Source of the DNA: Opisthocomus hoazin
Taxonomy: Eukaryota > Chordata > Aves > Opisthocomiformes > Opisthocomidae
Assembly: GCF_030867145.1 (NCBI RefSeq)
Contig: NC_134421.1
Coordinates: 30,573,979-30,637,978, forward strand
Length of the DNA: 64,000 nucleotides
Direction of reading: 5' to 3'
Shown piece after piece: positions 1 to 12,432 of this stretch (positions within the stretch are counted from its first letter, which is position 1; each line of letters begins with the position of its first letter). A program made the translations under genes and the position numbers. The notes under the pieces were generated by a model that ran no database searches, had not been told where the DNA came from, and worked only from the letters and a program-made list of their open reading frames with translations.

Positions 1-1
1 G

Positions 2-1307
2 GGGAAGCAGCGGAGGTGGAAGGCTGCTGTATGGAGCCCTACACGACAAGTCGCAGAAGCTGCCGAGGGAGAAGGTGAGTCCAGCCAGTTTGCAGAGGTG
101 AAAGCCATCCAGCTGGCTTTAGACATTGCCAGTCGAGAGAAGTGGCCAGTGCTCTATCTTTACACCGACTCTTGGATGGTGGCCAATGCCTTGTGGGGGT
201 GGCTGCAGCAATGGAAGAAGAACAATTGGCAGCGCAGAGGCAAACCTATCTGGGCTGCCCCATTGTGGCAAGATATTGCTGCCCGGCTAGAGCAGTTGGC
301 TGTAAAAGTCCGTCACGTGGACGCCCACGTCCCTAAGAGTCGGGCCACTGAAGAACATCAAAACAACCACCAGGTAGATCAGGCTGCTAAGATTGAAGTG
401 GCTCAGGTGGATCTGGACTTGCAACATAAGGGTGAACTCTTTATAGCTCGGTGGGCCCATGACACCTCGGGCCACCAAGGAAGAGACGCGACATACAGAT
501 GGGCTCGTGACCGAGGGGTGGACTTGACCATGGATACCATCGCACAGGTTATCCATGAATGTGAGACATGTGCTGCAATCAAGCAAGCCAAGCGGGTAAA
601 GCCTCAGTGGTATGGAGGACGATGGCTAAAATATAAATATGGGGAGGCTTGGCAGATTGACTACATCACACTGCCACAAACCCGCCAAGGCAAGCACTAT
701 GTACTCACAATGGTGGAGGCCACCACCGGATGGCTGGAAACCTACCCTGTGCCCCATGCCACCGCCCGGAATACCATCCTGGGCCTGGAAAAACAAGTCC
801 TGTGGCGACATGGCACTCTTGAAAGAATCGAGTCGGACAACGGGACTCACTTTCGCAACAGCCTCATAGACACCTGGGCCAAAGAACACGGTATCGAGTG
901 GGTGTATCACATCCCCTACCATGCACCAGCCTCTGGAAAGATCGAACGTTACAATGGGCTGCTAAAAACCACTTTGAGGGCAATGGGGGGGTGGGACTTT
1001 CAAAAATTGGGATACCCATTTAGCAAAGGCCACCTGGTTGGTTAACACCAGAGGGTCCACTAACCGGGCTGGTCCTGCCCAGTCAAAACCTCAGCGCCCA
1101 GTAGAAGGGGATAAAGTCCCTGTAGTGCACATGCGGAAAATGTTAGGGAAGACGGTTTGGGTTAGTCCTGCCTCGGGCAAAGGCAAGCCCATCCGCGGGA
1201 TTGCCTTTGCTCAAGGACCTGGGTGTACCTGGTGGGTAATGCGGAAGGATGGGGAAGTCCGATGTGTACCTCATGGGGATTTAATTTTGGGCGAGAATAG
1301 TCCATAA
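2..1307 (+). pseudogene. Endogenous retrovirus pol fragment: RNase H end plus integrase, frameshifted
   Basis: The reading frame is open from the window edge to the stop ending at 1045. A second frame (1038-1307) carries the integrase C-terminal SH3-like part. RNase H acidic residues appear as Glu at 95-97, Asp at 167-169 and Asp at 377-379. The integrase zinc-binding HHCC set is at 458-460, 473-475, 560-562 and 569-571. The catalytic triad is Asp 659-661, Asp 836-838 and Glu 944-946, which is the standard DD35E spacing. A run of seven G at 985-991 is the likely site of a one-base indel, after which the original frame drifts to an early stop. Retroviral integrase inserts viral cDNA into the host genome. 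The sequence and the lack of env downstream suggest an ERV-L (class III) element, but that class is inferred. The 5' part lies outside the window, and this copy cannot encode a full Pol. Confidence 0.9.
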
Positions 1308-1797
1308 ATAAATTGTATAAAGTTAATTGTTAAATAACCCTGTCACTGTCTGTTATCACTGTTATAATTGTTATATGTTGTACCAGTAGTAGCATAGTAA
1401 GAATCGTCCAGATTAAAGAAGGATGGACTTTTTCGATGAAAACCTAGCAGAGCACAGCAATGATGGAACTGGACCTGGTTTTCAACAACTGGCATCCAGC
1501 AACTTCAAGATCAACATCTCCTGCAGACTGTGGGCACGGGCCGCACCAGATACATCAGCCGTGAGCTCCGGATGCAGCAAGTGACCGCCCATCACCACAC
1601 ATCACCTCCCCTGCCACGGAAGACCATTACGACAGATGGAGCCTGAAGTCATGGATTAAATGAATTCAAGGGACACTTTAGAGTGATGATCCATAGACTA
1701 AGGGAATGATATCTGGAGACAGCAGAAGTGGTGGTGATCAACTGGACAATGGGAGACTTGGGCATGACGTAGATGGTATGGAATAAGGGGTGGATAA
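1308..1797 (+). mobile_element. ERV internal region between pol and 3' LTR, no env
   Basis: About 490 bases separate the integrase stop from the LTR. I see no reading frame that looks like an envelope gene, which fits an env-less ERV-L-type element. The last bases, about 1780-1797 (rich in A and G, ending just before TGTCCTGG), are in the right place for the polypurine tract that primes plus-strand DNA synthesis. Confidence 0.7.
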
Positions 1798-2215
1798 TGT
1801 CCTGGGTTTGGCCAGGACAGGGTTAATTTTCACCGGACTCCAGGAAGGGGCACAGCCGGGGGGTGGGGGCTGACCCCACCTGGCCAAACAGAGCCCAGTA
1901 TTCCATACCATGTGACGTCACACTGGGTTCCGGTGGGGGGGGGCGGCACGGCGGGAACGCACTCGCGGATTGGGGAGGCGCGGCGCCGGTCCTGTTTTGG
2001 GAGAGCGGCTGTCTGAGTCGTACGGTTCGTTGTTGTGTTTTCTCCTTATCTGTATCGTTGTTGTTCCTGTTTCCCTCTGTTTGCTGTTCTGTTAAACTGC
2101 CCTTATCCCGACCCACCAGTTTCTGCCTTTTTCTTTTCATTCTCCTCTGCACGCCGGCGGGGGGAGGGGCGGCCGCGTGGCGCTTTTGTTGCCGGCGGCA
2201 GCCGAAACCAAAACA
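1798..2215 (+). mobile_element. 3' LTR of the ERV-L-like element
   Basis: The element starts with TGTCCTGGGTTTGG directly after a purine tract and probably ends with ACCAAAACA at 2215, giving the expected TG...CA ends and about 418 bases. The start, the segment TTCCATACCATGTGACGTCA and the GC-rich end resemble an abundant bird ERV-L LTR family that I recognise from memory. A perfect cAMP-response-element core (TGACGTCA) sits at 1913-1920. I see no TATAAA and no AATAAA inside. The 5' LTR lies outside the window, so the target-site duplication cannot be checked. The end coordinate is approximate. Confidence 0.8.
1911..1922. promoter_or_regulatory. CRE/ATF palindrome in the LTR
   Basis: The 12 bases TGTGACGTCACA form a perfect palindrome around the full CRE consensus TGACGTCA, the site bound by CREB/ATF factors. 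It lies 113 bases into the LTR, where U3 enhancer sequences are expected. Occupancy is not shown by the sequence. Confidence 0.6.
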
Positions 2216-5200
2216 CTTGATTTTTGAGCTTAATGATAATGATAACGCACCTGTAAGAAAGGGGCAACCGAAACTCTCTGTAAAATCACAATTAAAAACC
2301 CGCACCCTCTTATTTGACAGGGACGCCTATGCTTCACGTACACACTCTTTTTTACGTCATGCTTCACCTGTTTCTGTCAGATTGCCTTTGGTATGTGAAC
2401 ACAGAGAAAATAGGTTGGCAGTCTGTCTGGAGAGAGAAATAAACTTGACAGGTTACCTAAAGAGAGCCCTGTACGTTCTAAGAGCCTGCAGGTTTAGGCT
2501 CAGTGAAAAGATTTGCCTACACATTAAATTCTTGAAGGATAAATTTTGAATTACAGAACCAAACAAGGCTTTTTTCTAGTGATTTAGGACTAAGCAGTCA
2601 GAGATCTCATCCCATAACTTAGTTCTGCTAGCTGCTGTCTGGTGCACCATTTATTTAGCATTTCACTTTGTATTCTTGCATTGTGCTGATGTGTGTTCAG
2701 CACACCCCTCACCTCCATGCAGAGAGGTATTGCACTGATGGCTCCTTTGATCAGCGTTACGTACGATTTGGAGAACTGCGAAGGGAAAACTGACATGGAG
2801 TCAATCTACAGCATATACTACTTACCAATACTTTCAAAAGCATGACAGCAAGAAATACTGCTTTTACCTCTCCTCTTTTGTTGATTTAGGTGGTTTCAGT
2901 TTGTTATTTGAACCATGGATGGAGAAGTTCGCCATGAATAATTTGGTAACCATTTCATTTCAAGGAGAAAAGAATGGTCATGTGACTCCTAAGTTGTGTA
3001 GGTGCATTTAGACACATTACAAGTACTTAGAAAAGTTAGAAGTTAAAATTCTATTTGATGTTTCTTGTTTATATGTTTTTGTGAATATTTATAAATTCCG
3101 GTTTCATAATACAATGTTTTTCTAGAGACTCAGTGTGAAATTTGAATGGCTCGTACACCACTAAGGCTTGTAAATCGACACTTAGGACTCACAGCAGAAA
3201 CAATTGTGGGTGCTTCAGCTCATATTTTGTCTTCACTGTCAATCTTTCTCTCTCTTCTTGGCAAGTCCTTGCTCTCACAACATTCACAGATGGCAACAGT
3301 TCTTTTTTTGCAGACCTGTAACACAGACAGAGGTGTGGAATAGTAAATAGCACACGATAAGGCTATTCCAGCCCCGGTGAATCTGATCATGTTCTCTACT
3401 TCTCTCTCTATTCCCTTGCAAGGTTAGGGCATATTCTGTCTGGGGGGGATCAGCAAGGACTTACATGTACAACAACCTTTAGCAGAGGACTGGATCTCTG
3501 AAACTCTCTGCAGTTTCCTACAAGGACCGAGCATGTGTATCTGAATTACAGAATATTTGTTTGACACACAATGTCAAAGAGGACAAAAAGCTTATGCCAG
3601 CAGATTTTATAAATACACCTTGTAAATGAAATTTCAGTGTAAACAGAATAAGAGAGTGACTTAATTCCCAAAGATCCAGCCCAGAGACCTCACTAATGTG
3701 GTTAAGAGACGAGCATGGTTATGTCATGCTCAAAACCAGAAAAATTAAACAAGCTGTGGGTAAAGTATTGCCTGGGACAAGGAAATCTGGAAAGAAACTC
3801 TTTATATCATAGTAACTTAGTACCTTCCACTAACAACTCCTTACACCTTGGAGTATCAAAGATCCTGGGAGCTGCCTGTGCGCTCCCACTCCCACCCAGC
3901 CACAATACCAGAGCAACAGCATTATCAGACAGAAAGAAGCACAAGCCATTTAAAAGCAACAGCTAAGATTTACTTGATTCCGAATGTTTCCACAAGTGTA
4001 CCACTTGTAAAGCACTAAATTTAACTGTGTCTAACAAATGTTGCAGGAGGTGCCCTGGGCATCTGAGTCCTTTGTGTACAACAGGCATTGATGTCATTTA
4101 GATTTAGTACCTTGGGCACCTCCCAATTTATACCCAAATAATGATGAGGGCTTCTGATAACCACCAGTTATTTTTAGACTCCATCAGAAAGATATATCCA
4201 CATCTTCTTTACACGCATCTTCGAAACCATGTAAGATGCTACACTGAAGTACCTGCCAGCTCAAGCATTCTAGCCACAAGACAGATTTGTTTTGATTTAA
4301 TATCCAAAAAATGGCCCTGAAACTTGCACTGGAGGGTCCACCCATTGCGTAAGAGCTACGTCCTTGTGCGCTGAAATCCCTGGACTGTCACTGTCATTTC
4401 TGATGGCAGCCTCCTGTGGAACAGAGAACTTCAACTGGCTTCCATATAGGTCAAAAACAATATGGATGCTAACTACATTTGGTGACTATTAATTGAAGGT
4501 GGCTTATATCAGTAACCTAGAGGCTCACTCATTCTTCAGCAATTCTCTGAACCATTCTGTCCCTTCTCCCACAAATAATTTGCCAGCGAAGAAGGCAATA
4601 CTGAATGAAACACATTAGCCACAGCTGTCATGAGAGAACTTCGCCATCCTCTGGCCTGGTTGTAGTATGAAGGTTAGCATGCCATAAATGTACACAGCAA
4701 TTTTTATGGCTTGATCAGAGCTGTAAGAGGGATGAAAGACACTGAGCAAGAACAAAAAAACGAAAAGTTTCTACCGCATGAGACCTTCCTCATGTTTTGT
4801 TTCATCATTCAAGTCAACTACAAGCACAGCACAGTTGTGTATGGGTCCTTTTTTAAAGCAAGCAACCCTTCTAACCACATACAGCTGACCAGAGTCAGGA
4901 ATTTGAGGCAACATTGATGTTGCCTCAAAGTGGAAATCAGAGCTTTGTCATAAATGTAATTGAGCCAAGCCTTACTATCTGGACTTTCATCTCCATTCTT
5001 GATGGCTAATACATGTAAGCAGTGGGAGATGACAAGGTTTGCTGGAAAGATGAAAACATGATGTCAGAACTTCCAAATCATGGAGTTGATCGAGGATCAG
5101 TTTGCCCACCTGTAATCCCAGATGATGGTATCAAACCCAAGTTTTCCTACCTCAAACTATGGTAAACAGTCAGACTTTGAAAAAGCTTGGGCTCCCTATT

Positions 5201-8200
5201 CTCTCTTCACATCTCTGAACTTTAAATTGAAAGAGATGAAATAGATGAAACTACCTTTTCCATTTCTCTAAGCAAATGCTCTACTGTATAGAAGAATAAA
5301 TTTCAGAAAGTATTCCAGGGGAAAAAAATATTTTAAAAATATTGTGGGTAAACACTGTCTACTTGGTATTATGGAGCTATACCTCTGTGTCTAGTAACAA
5401 AATACGATTGTTAAAGCAAGAACCTGTTGCCTAAAACCCTGCCATGCATAAACCCCCGGTACCTTCCACACACCAGTCGTACTGTCTCCACCTCTTCATC
5501 CTTGCCTCTGTCACATATTAGGCTCAAGAAGCACACCTCCTCTCTTACTCCAGAAGAAGGTGTCTGTTCATTCAAAGACCTTTAGCAACCTTGCCCATTC
5601 CACAGGGCTTGTCAGGCACCATCAGCCAGTAGCAGGTAAAGCCCTCTGCTCATGGTTATCTCTGCTGCTAATCACACAGCATTATTCATGATGTTGACTT
5701 GGCAGAACAATTTCTGTTAAAAACAAAGCAGTGGCAAGCATCCCACACCATTCCACAATAGGTCTACTTCAAATTTCTTTTCAGACATCCACTTTGTCTT
5801 TTTTGGTTCATAGGTGTACACACACAGGCCCAGTTATCTATCTGCTGAGATGATTCTGTCAAGTGCTGCTCACCCTCCTGTCTATTTTCAAGAGCAAACA
5901 AACAAAAACTCCCTTCCCTTCTCTCAAAAAAGATAGAATGAAAAACAATAGAATGAATAAATCACTGTATCCTAACAAAGGATTAGAGATGTGGCATTTT
6001 TATTTTCAGAAGATAAAATGCTGTGACTTACTGGAAATTTCGTATTCTGAAGTAATTACTAAGCTATTAATTTTTTTCAGTACTTCAGATGATAGGATAA
6101 AAAACAGCTCATGTAAAACATGGCAAATAGAGCTTATTGTACAGTGAAAGAGGAGACTTTGAAGAGAATCATCTTTAGATTTAATCATTCAAAGCAGGAT
6201 TAATAATATGTCATTGGCTGCTGAAACTAAACAACAAATGGTGATTAACAAGCAATCTTTCATTATTATTCATCAATAACAACTCAGTTTTATAAGGCCC
6301 CTGTGTACCTTTCGTCTGATACTGAACAGCCTCGGTGTCCAATAGGCTATGAAATTAAAGGTTTGATCAAATTCAAAAAAAAGGCTACGCCAGTAACTTC
6401 AGCAGGAACTGGATTGGTTCATCTTTGTGCAGGAAGCAGCTGAGCTGGTGTAGGACTACTGTATCAATTTTTACAACTATTGACTGGGAAATTGATTGGT
6501 GCTGAGGGCAATCAACACCTTACAGAGATGATCTATATGCAAAGAAGTATTGAAAAGTGCAATAGAAATATATGGTTAGATACAAGATTTGATGAAGCAA
6601 AAATGCAGCGGTGAGTTTTGAAAAAAAAAGCTTCATTAAATACAATTAGTTGTTTGCTATTCTTTTTATCAGTCTTGGAATAGCCTGCTTTACAAAATTC
6701 TTTAAATATCTCCATTTTCTAAGAGAGGATATCCATCAGCATCATCTGAAAATATATATTCTAAGATAAAATGTCTTCTTTGTATTTCTACTCTGCTATT
6801 CACAGACTATCTCTGGTAAGAAAAAATCACTCCCAACTTATTGCTTCTTCATGATGGAAGAAGGAGCTGATGATAAATATTGTCAGAATGAGATCATTAG
6901 TCCTTTTAAATCCAAATTTACAGCTCACTGTCTGTCCAAGTGCAGATATAACTAAAGATAGAACAGGTGCAACTGTAGCAACATAGATGTCTGGAAGAAG
7001 AGTTTGTTAAAATGCTTGTAAATTTCTACTCAGGAGTCTCATAGTTCATCACAACTTCCATTTAGTCACGGTGCCAAAGTAACATTGCTCTTCAGAGCAG
7101 ACTGGGATCTCCAGTAGCATCTGAGAAGGGTGTTCAGTCATCATGACAGTTCCATGATTTATCCCTCCGTGGCGACTGTCAGCAAGGCAGTAACTCATCT
7201 AACACAGGCCAGGCAGCCAGCAATAGCGGTGGCTTTACTGAAAAATACTGGTTTTGATGGAAAGTTGAGTTCTATGTCGTGTGACCTCTAGCTCGTCAAG
7301 GTAAATGCCGAAGAAAACACACAAGGCCCTACTGATCTTCATTTGTTAAAGCTTTCCTGCCAGCCTGGATCTGCAACTGCTTCTGAGACTCCTCTCCCTG
7401 CTCTCTGGCAGAAACTCATCAGCTCTGACGCCGACCCTTTGCCTCCAACCATTTTCCCCTCCAGCTGCTTTTCTCTCTGGACAAACCTGGGATGGGTATT
7501 GCCTCTTCCTCCCAGAGCCGGGGAACTTTTCTCACCAGAAAGTGGAGGGATTCCTGGTGCCACACACCAATGAATACCACGGCTCAGGTAAGTGCTACAG
7601 CTTCTGACATAACTCATATCCTACAAAGCCTATTACTAAGAGTCCCAATGCCTCTCCACCATCATGTTCTTCTCAGGATAATGGAAGCATCCTGGGTTCA
7701 ATTCACTTCTCTGAATAGAGGTGTCTAATGTCCCAACCCACTTCCAGCTGCCTCTCTGTTAAAGTGCAAGACTTCCAGAGGTCCTGTGTCGTATCTGGCA
7801 GCCCCATGCACATCTCTTCAGTACCCTCGGCCTCTCAGAGGTCACTGGACATCTCTGTTCAGGCAACTGAATTGGGCTGCCTGGCTCTGTGCCTTATCCT
7901 CTCTCCTTTTACTTCTCACTGGCAGAAAATTATATCCTGTGGGATTTGTCTTGAGCAGGAGTGGCTTTAGCCTCTGGAACCTGCTCTCCCTCATTCTCTG
8001 AGCATCTCTTACCACCCTGCTGTGCAGCACACTGTGTGAGAGTTGGGCAGTCGGGAAAAATTCAATGTCAGTGTTAGCAATAACCTGGTTTTACAAAAAT
8101 GCACCTCAGAAAGTCAACTGCAGCTAGTACATTTTTACATCCTAACAGGGCCAGTGTGGGTTTTATTAAGTAAGGGATCTTTTCATGAGGATTGAACCCA

Positions 8201-11200
8201 GCAGCAGCACAAGTTATATGGAGGAAGCAGATTTATCCCAAGGAGCCTAAATCCTGCCACGTATGGGTTGGCCATGCTTGCGCCCTTGGCATGTGCTGGT
8301 GAACATCATGCAGACTCGGAGAGGAGAGCCAGTTCACAAGCAAGTTTAACAGTGGATGGGTCGCTAATCCGTAAACGTGCTCCAGACTTTTCAGGCTGAC
8401 TCAGTGTAGATGTAAAAATATATCAATCTGCCAGACTGAAACCCTCCCACCTCACTCAAGATTCAAGAAAGAAGAGAGGAATGGAAAGGATGGGATGACA
8501 TGACGGCTCTGAAGGACACCATTGGGCTGTGTTACACCCAGGTGGTGTGCATGCGGTGCCAGCTGCAATATGATCGCTCAGAGAATGAAAAATCGAGACT
8601 GTTGGGTGCTTCATTGTTTAGCAAGGGTACAGTCAGACTATCGCAGGCAATCAAGCTAACTGCAAACAACTGAGTTACTGTGGTCTGAGAAGCTGACTCA
8701 TCATCTGCAGGATTTTAACCAACAGTCTGCATGTCTCTCACTCATTGCAACTGAGAAATAAACCCTATATATTTAGCTTAGTGTAATATGTTTTTGCTTT
8801 ATTGTGGCACCAAGTTAGGAGTGTATAACAGGCCAGGTTAAAGCAATTCAGCTTTCTGTCTGCAGATTGATCATCTGTTCAGCCGTTAATGTGTTCAGAC
8901 ATTCAGCACAGCCAACGAGGAAAAGTTTATAAAATATTTTGGTCCCTAAGCATTTTGTTTTCATTTTATGCTCTGAAAATCCGTCTTTAAATCAAAGATA
9001 TCCCCTAAGCCTCAGACTTCTAGCTGGAGCTCCGAGGAAAGCTGTTCAATTTGCAGAGAGAAGTTTGAGGTTCTACACTGTTTCCCATCGAATATTTTAC
9101 TGGCAAGATTTTGACTGCTGTTTCTAAATCCTCACAAGCTTAATTAGTTTGAGTCAAGCCTAGATTTCTTTGGTTCAGTGAGTGTTCTTGAATAAGAAGC
9201 AGAATCCTAGTGAACTGTGGAATTATATAGCACAGCTCCCTCTAGAAATAGATTAAAATTCCGTAACTGGAGTAGGATTACATTAAATGTTTTTCAAACG
9301 GCCAGATTTGGGGGGTTTGTTAAAGTTTTCTTGGTAGAAAACACCCTGGCTACATAGAAGCTTCCTACATATTCAGATTTTCACATTTCACTTTAGCAAA
9401 TGTTCAAAGGTGAGATTCTATTTTTGTTTCCAGAACAGTTATTTTAACTGCATTCTTCCTAAAAATATGTTCAGCATTAAAATCAAAGCCAAGACACTGA
9501 GAAATACTTTGTTTCCAGGTAAAATAATGTTTTGCTCCCAAAACAAACATTCACTCAGGCGCAAAGGAAAGAAATTATTGGCTTCTCAGACAAAATGTGC
9601 TGCCTTAGGCTATTGTGCCTTTTTGTTCCATTATGTCTGCATCAAAGCTTAAATTGACCAGTGATAAAACCACAACTTTTATTTTGTTTATGTTCAAGCC
9701 AAAGTATTTGTCTACATAAATGGACAAAAAATACTTGACTAATGCAGTTGCAGATGTATTTGGTAGTTCTGGATGGCTTGAATATGATTGATTTTCCTGT
9801 TTTATCCTTATCTTGCTCAATAATATAGTAATGTGGACATGTATCAGCATAATTCAGATCTGGCCATTCTCAGGGCTCTGAAGAGTTCTATAACATTTTC
9901 CCTGAAGTCAGCGTATTCTTTACCAGACCCGCCATCTGATGTTTTTATGTATAGCTTAAGGATTCCTTTGCCCAGTAAATCCCTTGATGTTAGCACCTAT
10001 TCGATAGACTGGTGTCACTTTGGCAGATGTCTGTTTCTATTACAGAGACCAAAAGCAAAGAATGATCCCCAAACTTTACAGTGCAGGAAAAATATGAAAT
10101 GGGAAAATCAGATTTATAAGCACCTAGGTAACAAATAATAAAATAACATACCATAAAATAAACTATCTTTTGGATTTTTTTAACATATAGCTGTTGGTAA
10201 AGGATTTTTTCCTTTGTATCAAGAAAAAAACTACCTTTTAGAGGCACTCAGGAAAAACAATGACATGGAGCATGGGAAATGTATGTTTTGTGGGTAGAAA
10301 GGGCTCACAGCCGGAGAGGACCGTGCATGGTAGAACATAAAATCACCACTAGCCACAAACCAGCAGAGGACAGTCACTGTCCCATGCTCCCATTCTGCAA
10401 GGGAGCTGGTGAACTGTTTGAAATAACTGCCCACCCTGAAAAAGCAGGGCATCTAACTAGCAGGCTAGGATTCAGTCTCCACTCCAACCACTGGCTTCCT
10501 TCATGGGTATACCGGAAAGAGTGCTAAATGGGATCATCTAAGAACATGGGAGCCCACTGTTACGGAGCTGAGACCACAAGCAGACCCTCTCACCCGCGGA
10601 TGGGCGAAGACCCGTGTCTTAGCTGCTGTCCAAAGCCCCTTTGTGTCTCATATTATTTTTTGTAAAAACTATGTAAAACACATTCCTCAAGTGACACAAT
10701 GAACAAGCACAAATGTTTTATGGTAATTCTTTCTGAGCAACACTTCCTTTAATTCATACTTGCTCAGCTTGTGGATCACAACCACAGGCAGGATTTGCAA
10801 AGGTCCTCTTTTCCCCAGTGGCGACAAGGGAGAAGGCAATTTTGAAACTTTTGTGCTGAAGGCAAAGCTCAGGATGAGGAATAGGTAGAAAACCACAATG
10901 CTGACATCAAAAATGGCCACCAACTATATACAAGGTCTGTTTTCTAATTGCATTTTTGCATTGGTAGTTTTAGGATTTATGTATTTTGTGCTTTCTTCTA
11001 AAAGATGGAAGCTACCTTTAGAGACGATGATGATAAAAGATTTCCTTGAGCACAGGCTGTCATAAAAAGTTACTCAGGGCAAAGACTAAATATTATGGGG
11101 CTTAATATAGAATATGAAGGAAATGTCAAAACTGCATCACTTTCCAGAGGGCCCCTCTTGCCTAAGGGAGCCCAAGGGACCAGTTGTTTGTGCTTTTGCT

Positions 11201-11787
11201 CCCTGTCACTTTTTTTGTCAACACCTTCCTCCCAAGGACAGTGTCTTTTTGGACTTAATATATGCTTGAATGGCTTTAGCCATGTACGGTCTATCCTGAG
11301 CTGTGGATGACTGCTCCAGTGTGTCAGACAGGACTTTGAACCAGCCACAGCTCTTCCTCAGCGGCTTAGCCTCCACAGACTGTTTGGGGCACCCAGCTGG
11401 AACAGTCCTTGGGAATCCTTGTTCATGTTGCAGTCTCCTGGTAAAGTCACTGCTTAATGCTAGGAAGAAAACATTAATACTCTGTCCTTTAATTTTCAGA
11501 GCTGTCAATTCTAGCGTGGTGCCTGCAGGGGCTAGTTCTCAGAATAAAATATCAAAGGGTTACACAGCACCCTTGCAATTTCTTCTTAGTGGCAGAAAGG
11601 AACCTGCTGGGGGATGGCAGAGACAGCAGGCTCCCAGGACCAGCAGGCTGCCAGATACACAGCTTCTCAAGATCATCTGGGAGCAAAGCTTCCTATCCAT
11701 GCAAGTCCAGTATCTCAGCACAGTCTCTTTTGCCAGGTGTTAACTAATCAGCCCAGCCAGAGGTTTATCAAGATATTTTGGCATTTG
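2216..11787. other. Intergenic, no gene recognised
   Basis: Open frames here are short (mostly under 100 codons), scattered over both strands, and show no recognisable domains or consistent splice structure. No RNA gene was recognised. One near-perfect 28-base palindrome is at 4902-4929. I saw no clear transposon in this stretch, though old degraded ones could be missed by eye. Confidence 0.6.
4902..4929. repeat. 28-base near-perfect palindrome
   Basis: Two 13-base arms (TTTGAGGCAACAT and its exact reverse complement) are separated by the two bases TG. The function is unknown; it could be a binding site for a dimeric protein or a remnant of a palindromic repeat. Confidence 0.8.
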
Positions 11788-12432
11788 TGCTCACCAACAC
11801 CCTCCTTCCAGCCCAAAAGGCCAACCATATCTTGGGCTGCCTCAAAAGAAGCATGGCCAGCAGGTCACAGGAGGGGATTCTGCCCCTCTATTCCACTCTG
11901 GTGAGACCTCGCCTGGAGTCCTGCGTCCAGCTCTGGAGCCCTCAGCACAGGAAAGTCATGGACCTGTTGAAGCGGATCCAGAGAAGGGCCACAAAAATGA
12001 TCAGAGGGCTGGAACACATCACCTATAAGGAAAGGCTGAGAGAGCTTGGGTTGTTCAGCCTGAAGAAGAGAAGCTCCAGGAAGACCTTATAGCAGCCTGC
12101 CAGTACCTGAAGGGGACCTACAAGAAAGCTGGAGAGGTACTTTTTACAAGGGCATGGAGTGATAGGACAAGGGGTAATGGCTTTAAACTGAAAGAGGGTA
12201 GATTTAGACTAGGTATAAAGAAGAAATTCTTTACTATGAGGGTGGTGAGGCACTGGAGCAGGTTGCCCAGAGAAGCTGTGGATGCCCCTCCCTGGAGGAG
12301 TTCAAGGCCGGGTTGGATGGGGCTTTGAGCAACCTGGTCCAGTGGAAGGTGTCCCTGCCCATGGCAGGGTTTTGGAATTAGCTGCTCTGTAAGGCCTTTT
12401 CCAGTGCAAATCATTCTATGATTCTATGATTC
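11788..12432 (+). mobile_element. CR1 LINE fragment, 5'-truncated and decayed
   Basis: The sequence matches the C-terminal end of CR1 ORF2 (the reverse-transcriptase ORF) and its 3' UTR. It contains typical CR1 stretches such as the region encoding LVRPRLESCVQLWSPQ and the RRATKMIRGLEH motif. It ends in two and a half copies of the CR1 octamer ATTCTATG (12413-12432). The ORF2 frame is open only to about 12092; after that a frameshift is needed to follow the homology, so the copy is dead. CR1 copies are usually 5'-truncated like this one, because reverse transcription starts from the 3' end. Confidence 0.92.

Noticed and set aside
1863..2549. 228-codon open frame on the plus strand
   Set aside because: It covers most of the LTR and runs into its flank; the translation has no recognisable domain and is an accident of LTR sequence.
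10801..11170. Two minus-strand frames sharing the peptide PLGKRGPL
   Set aside because: The underlying DNA matches only patchily over about 30 bases; not enough to claim a repeat or a related gene.
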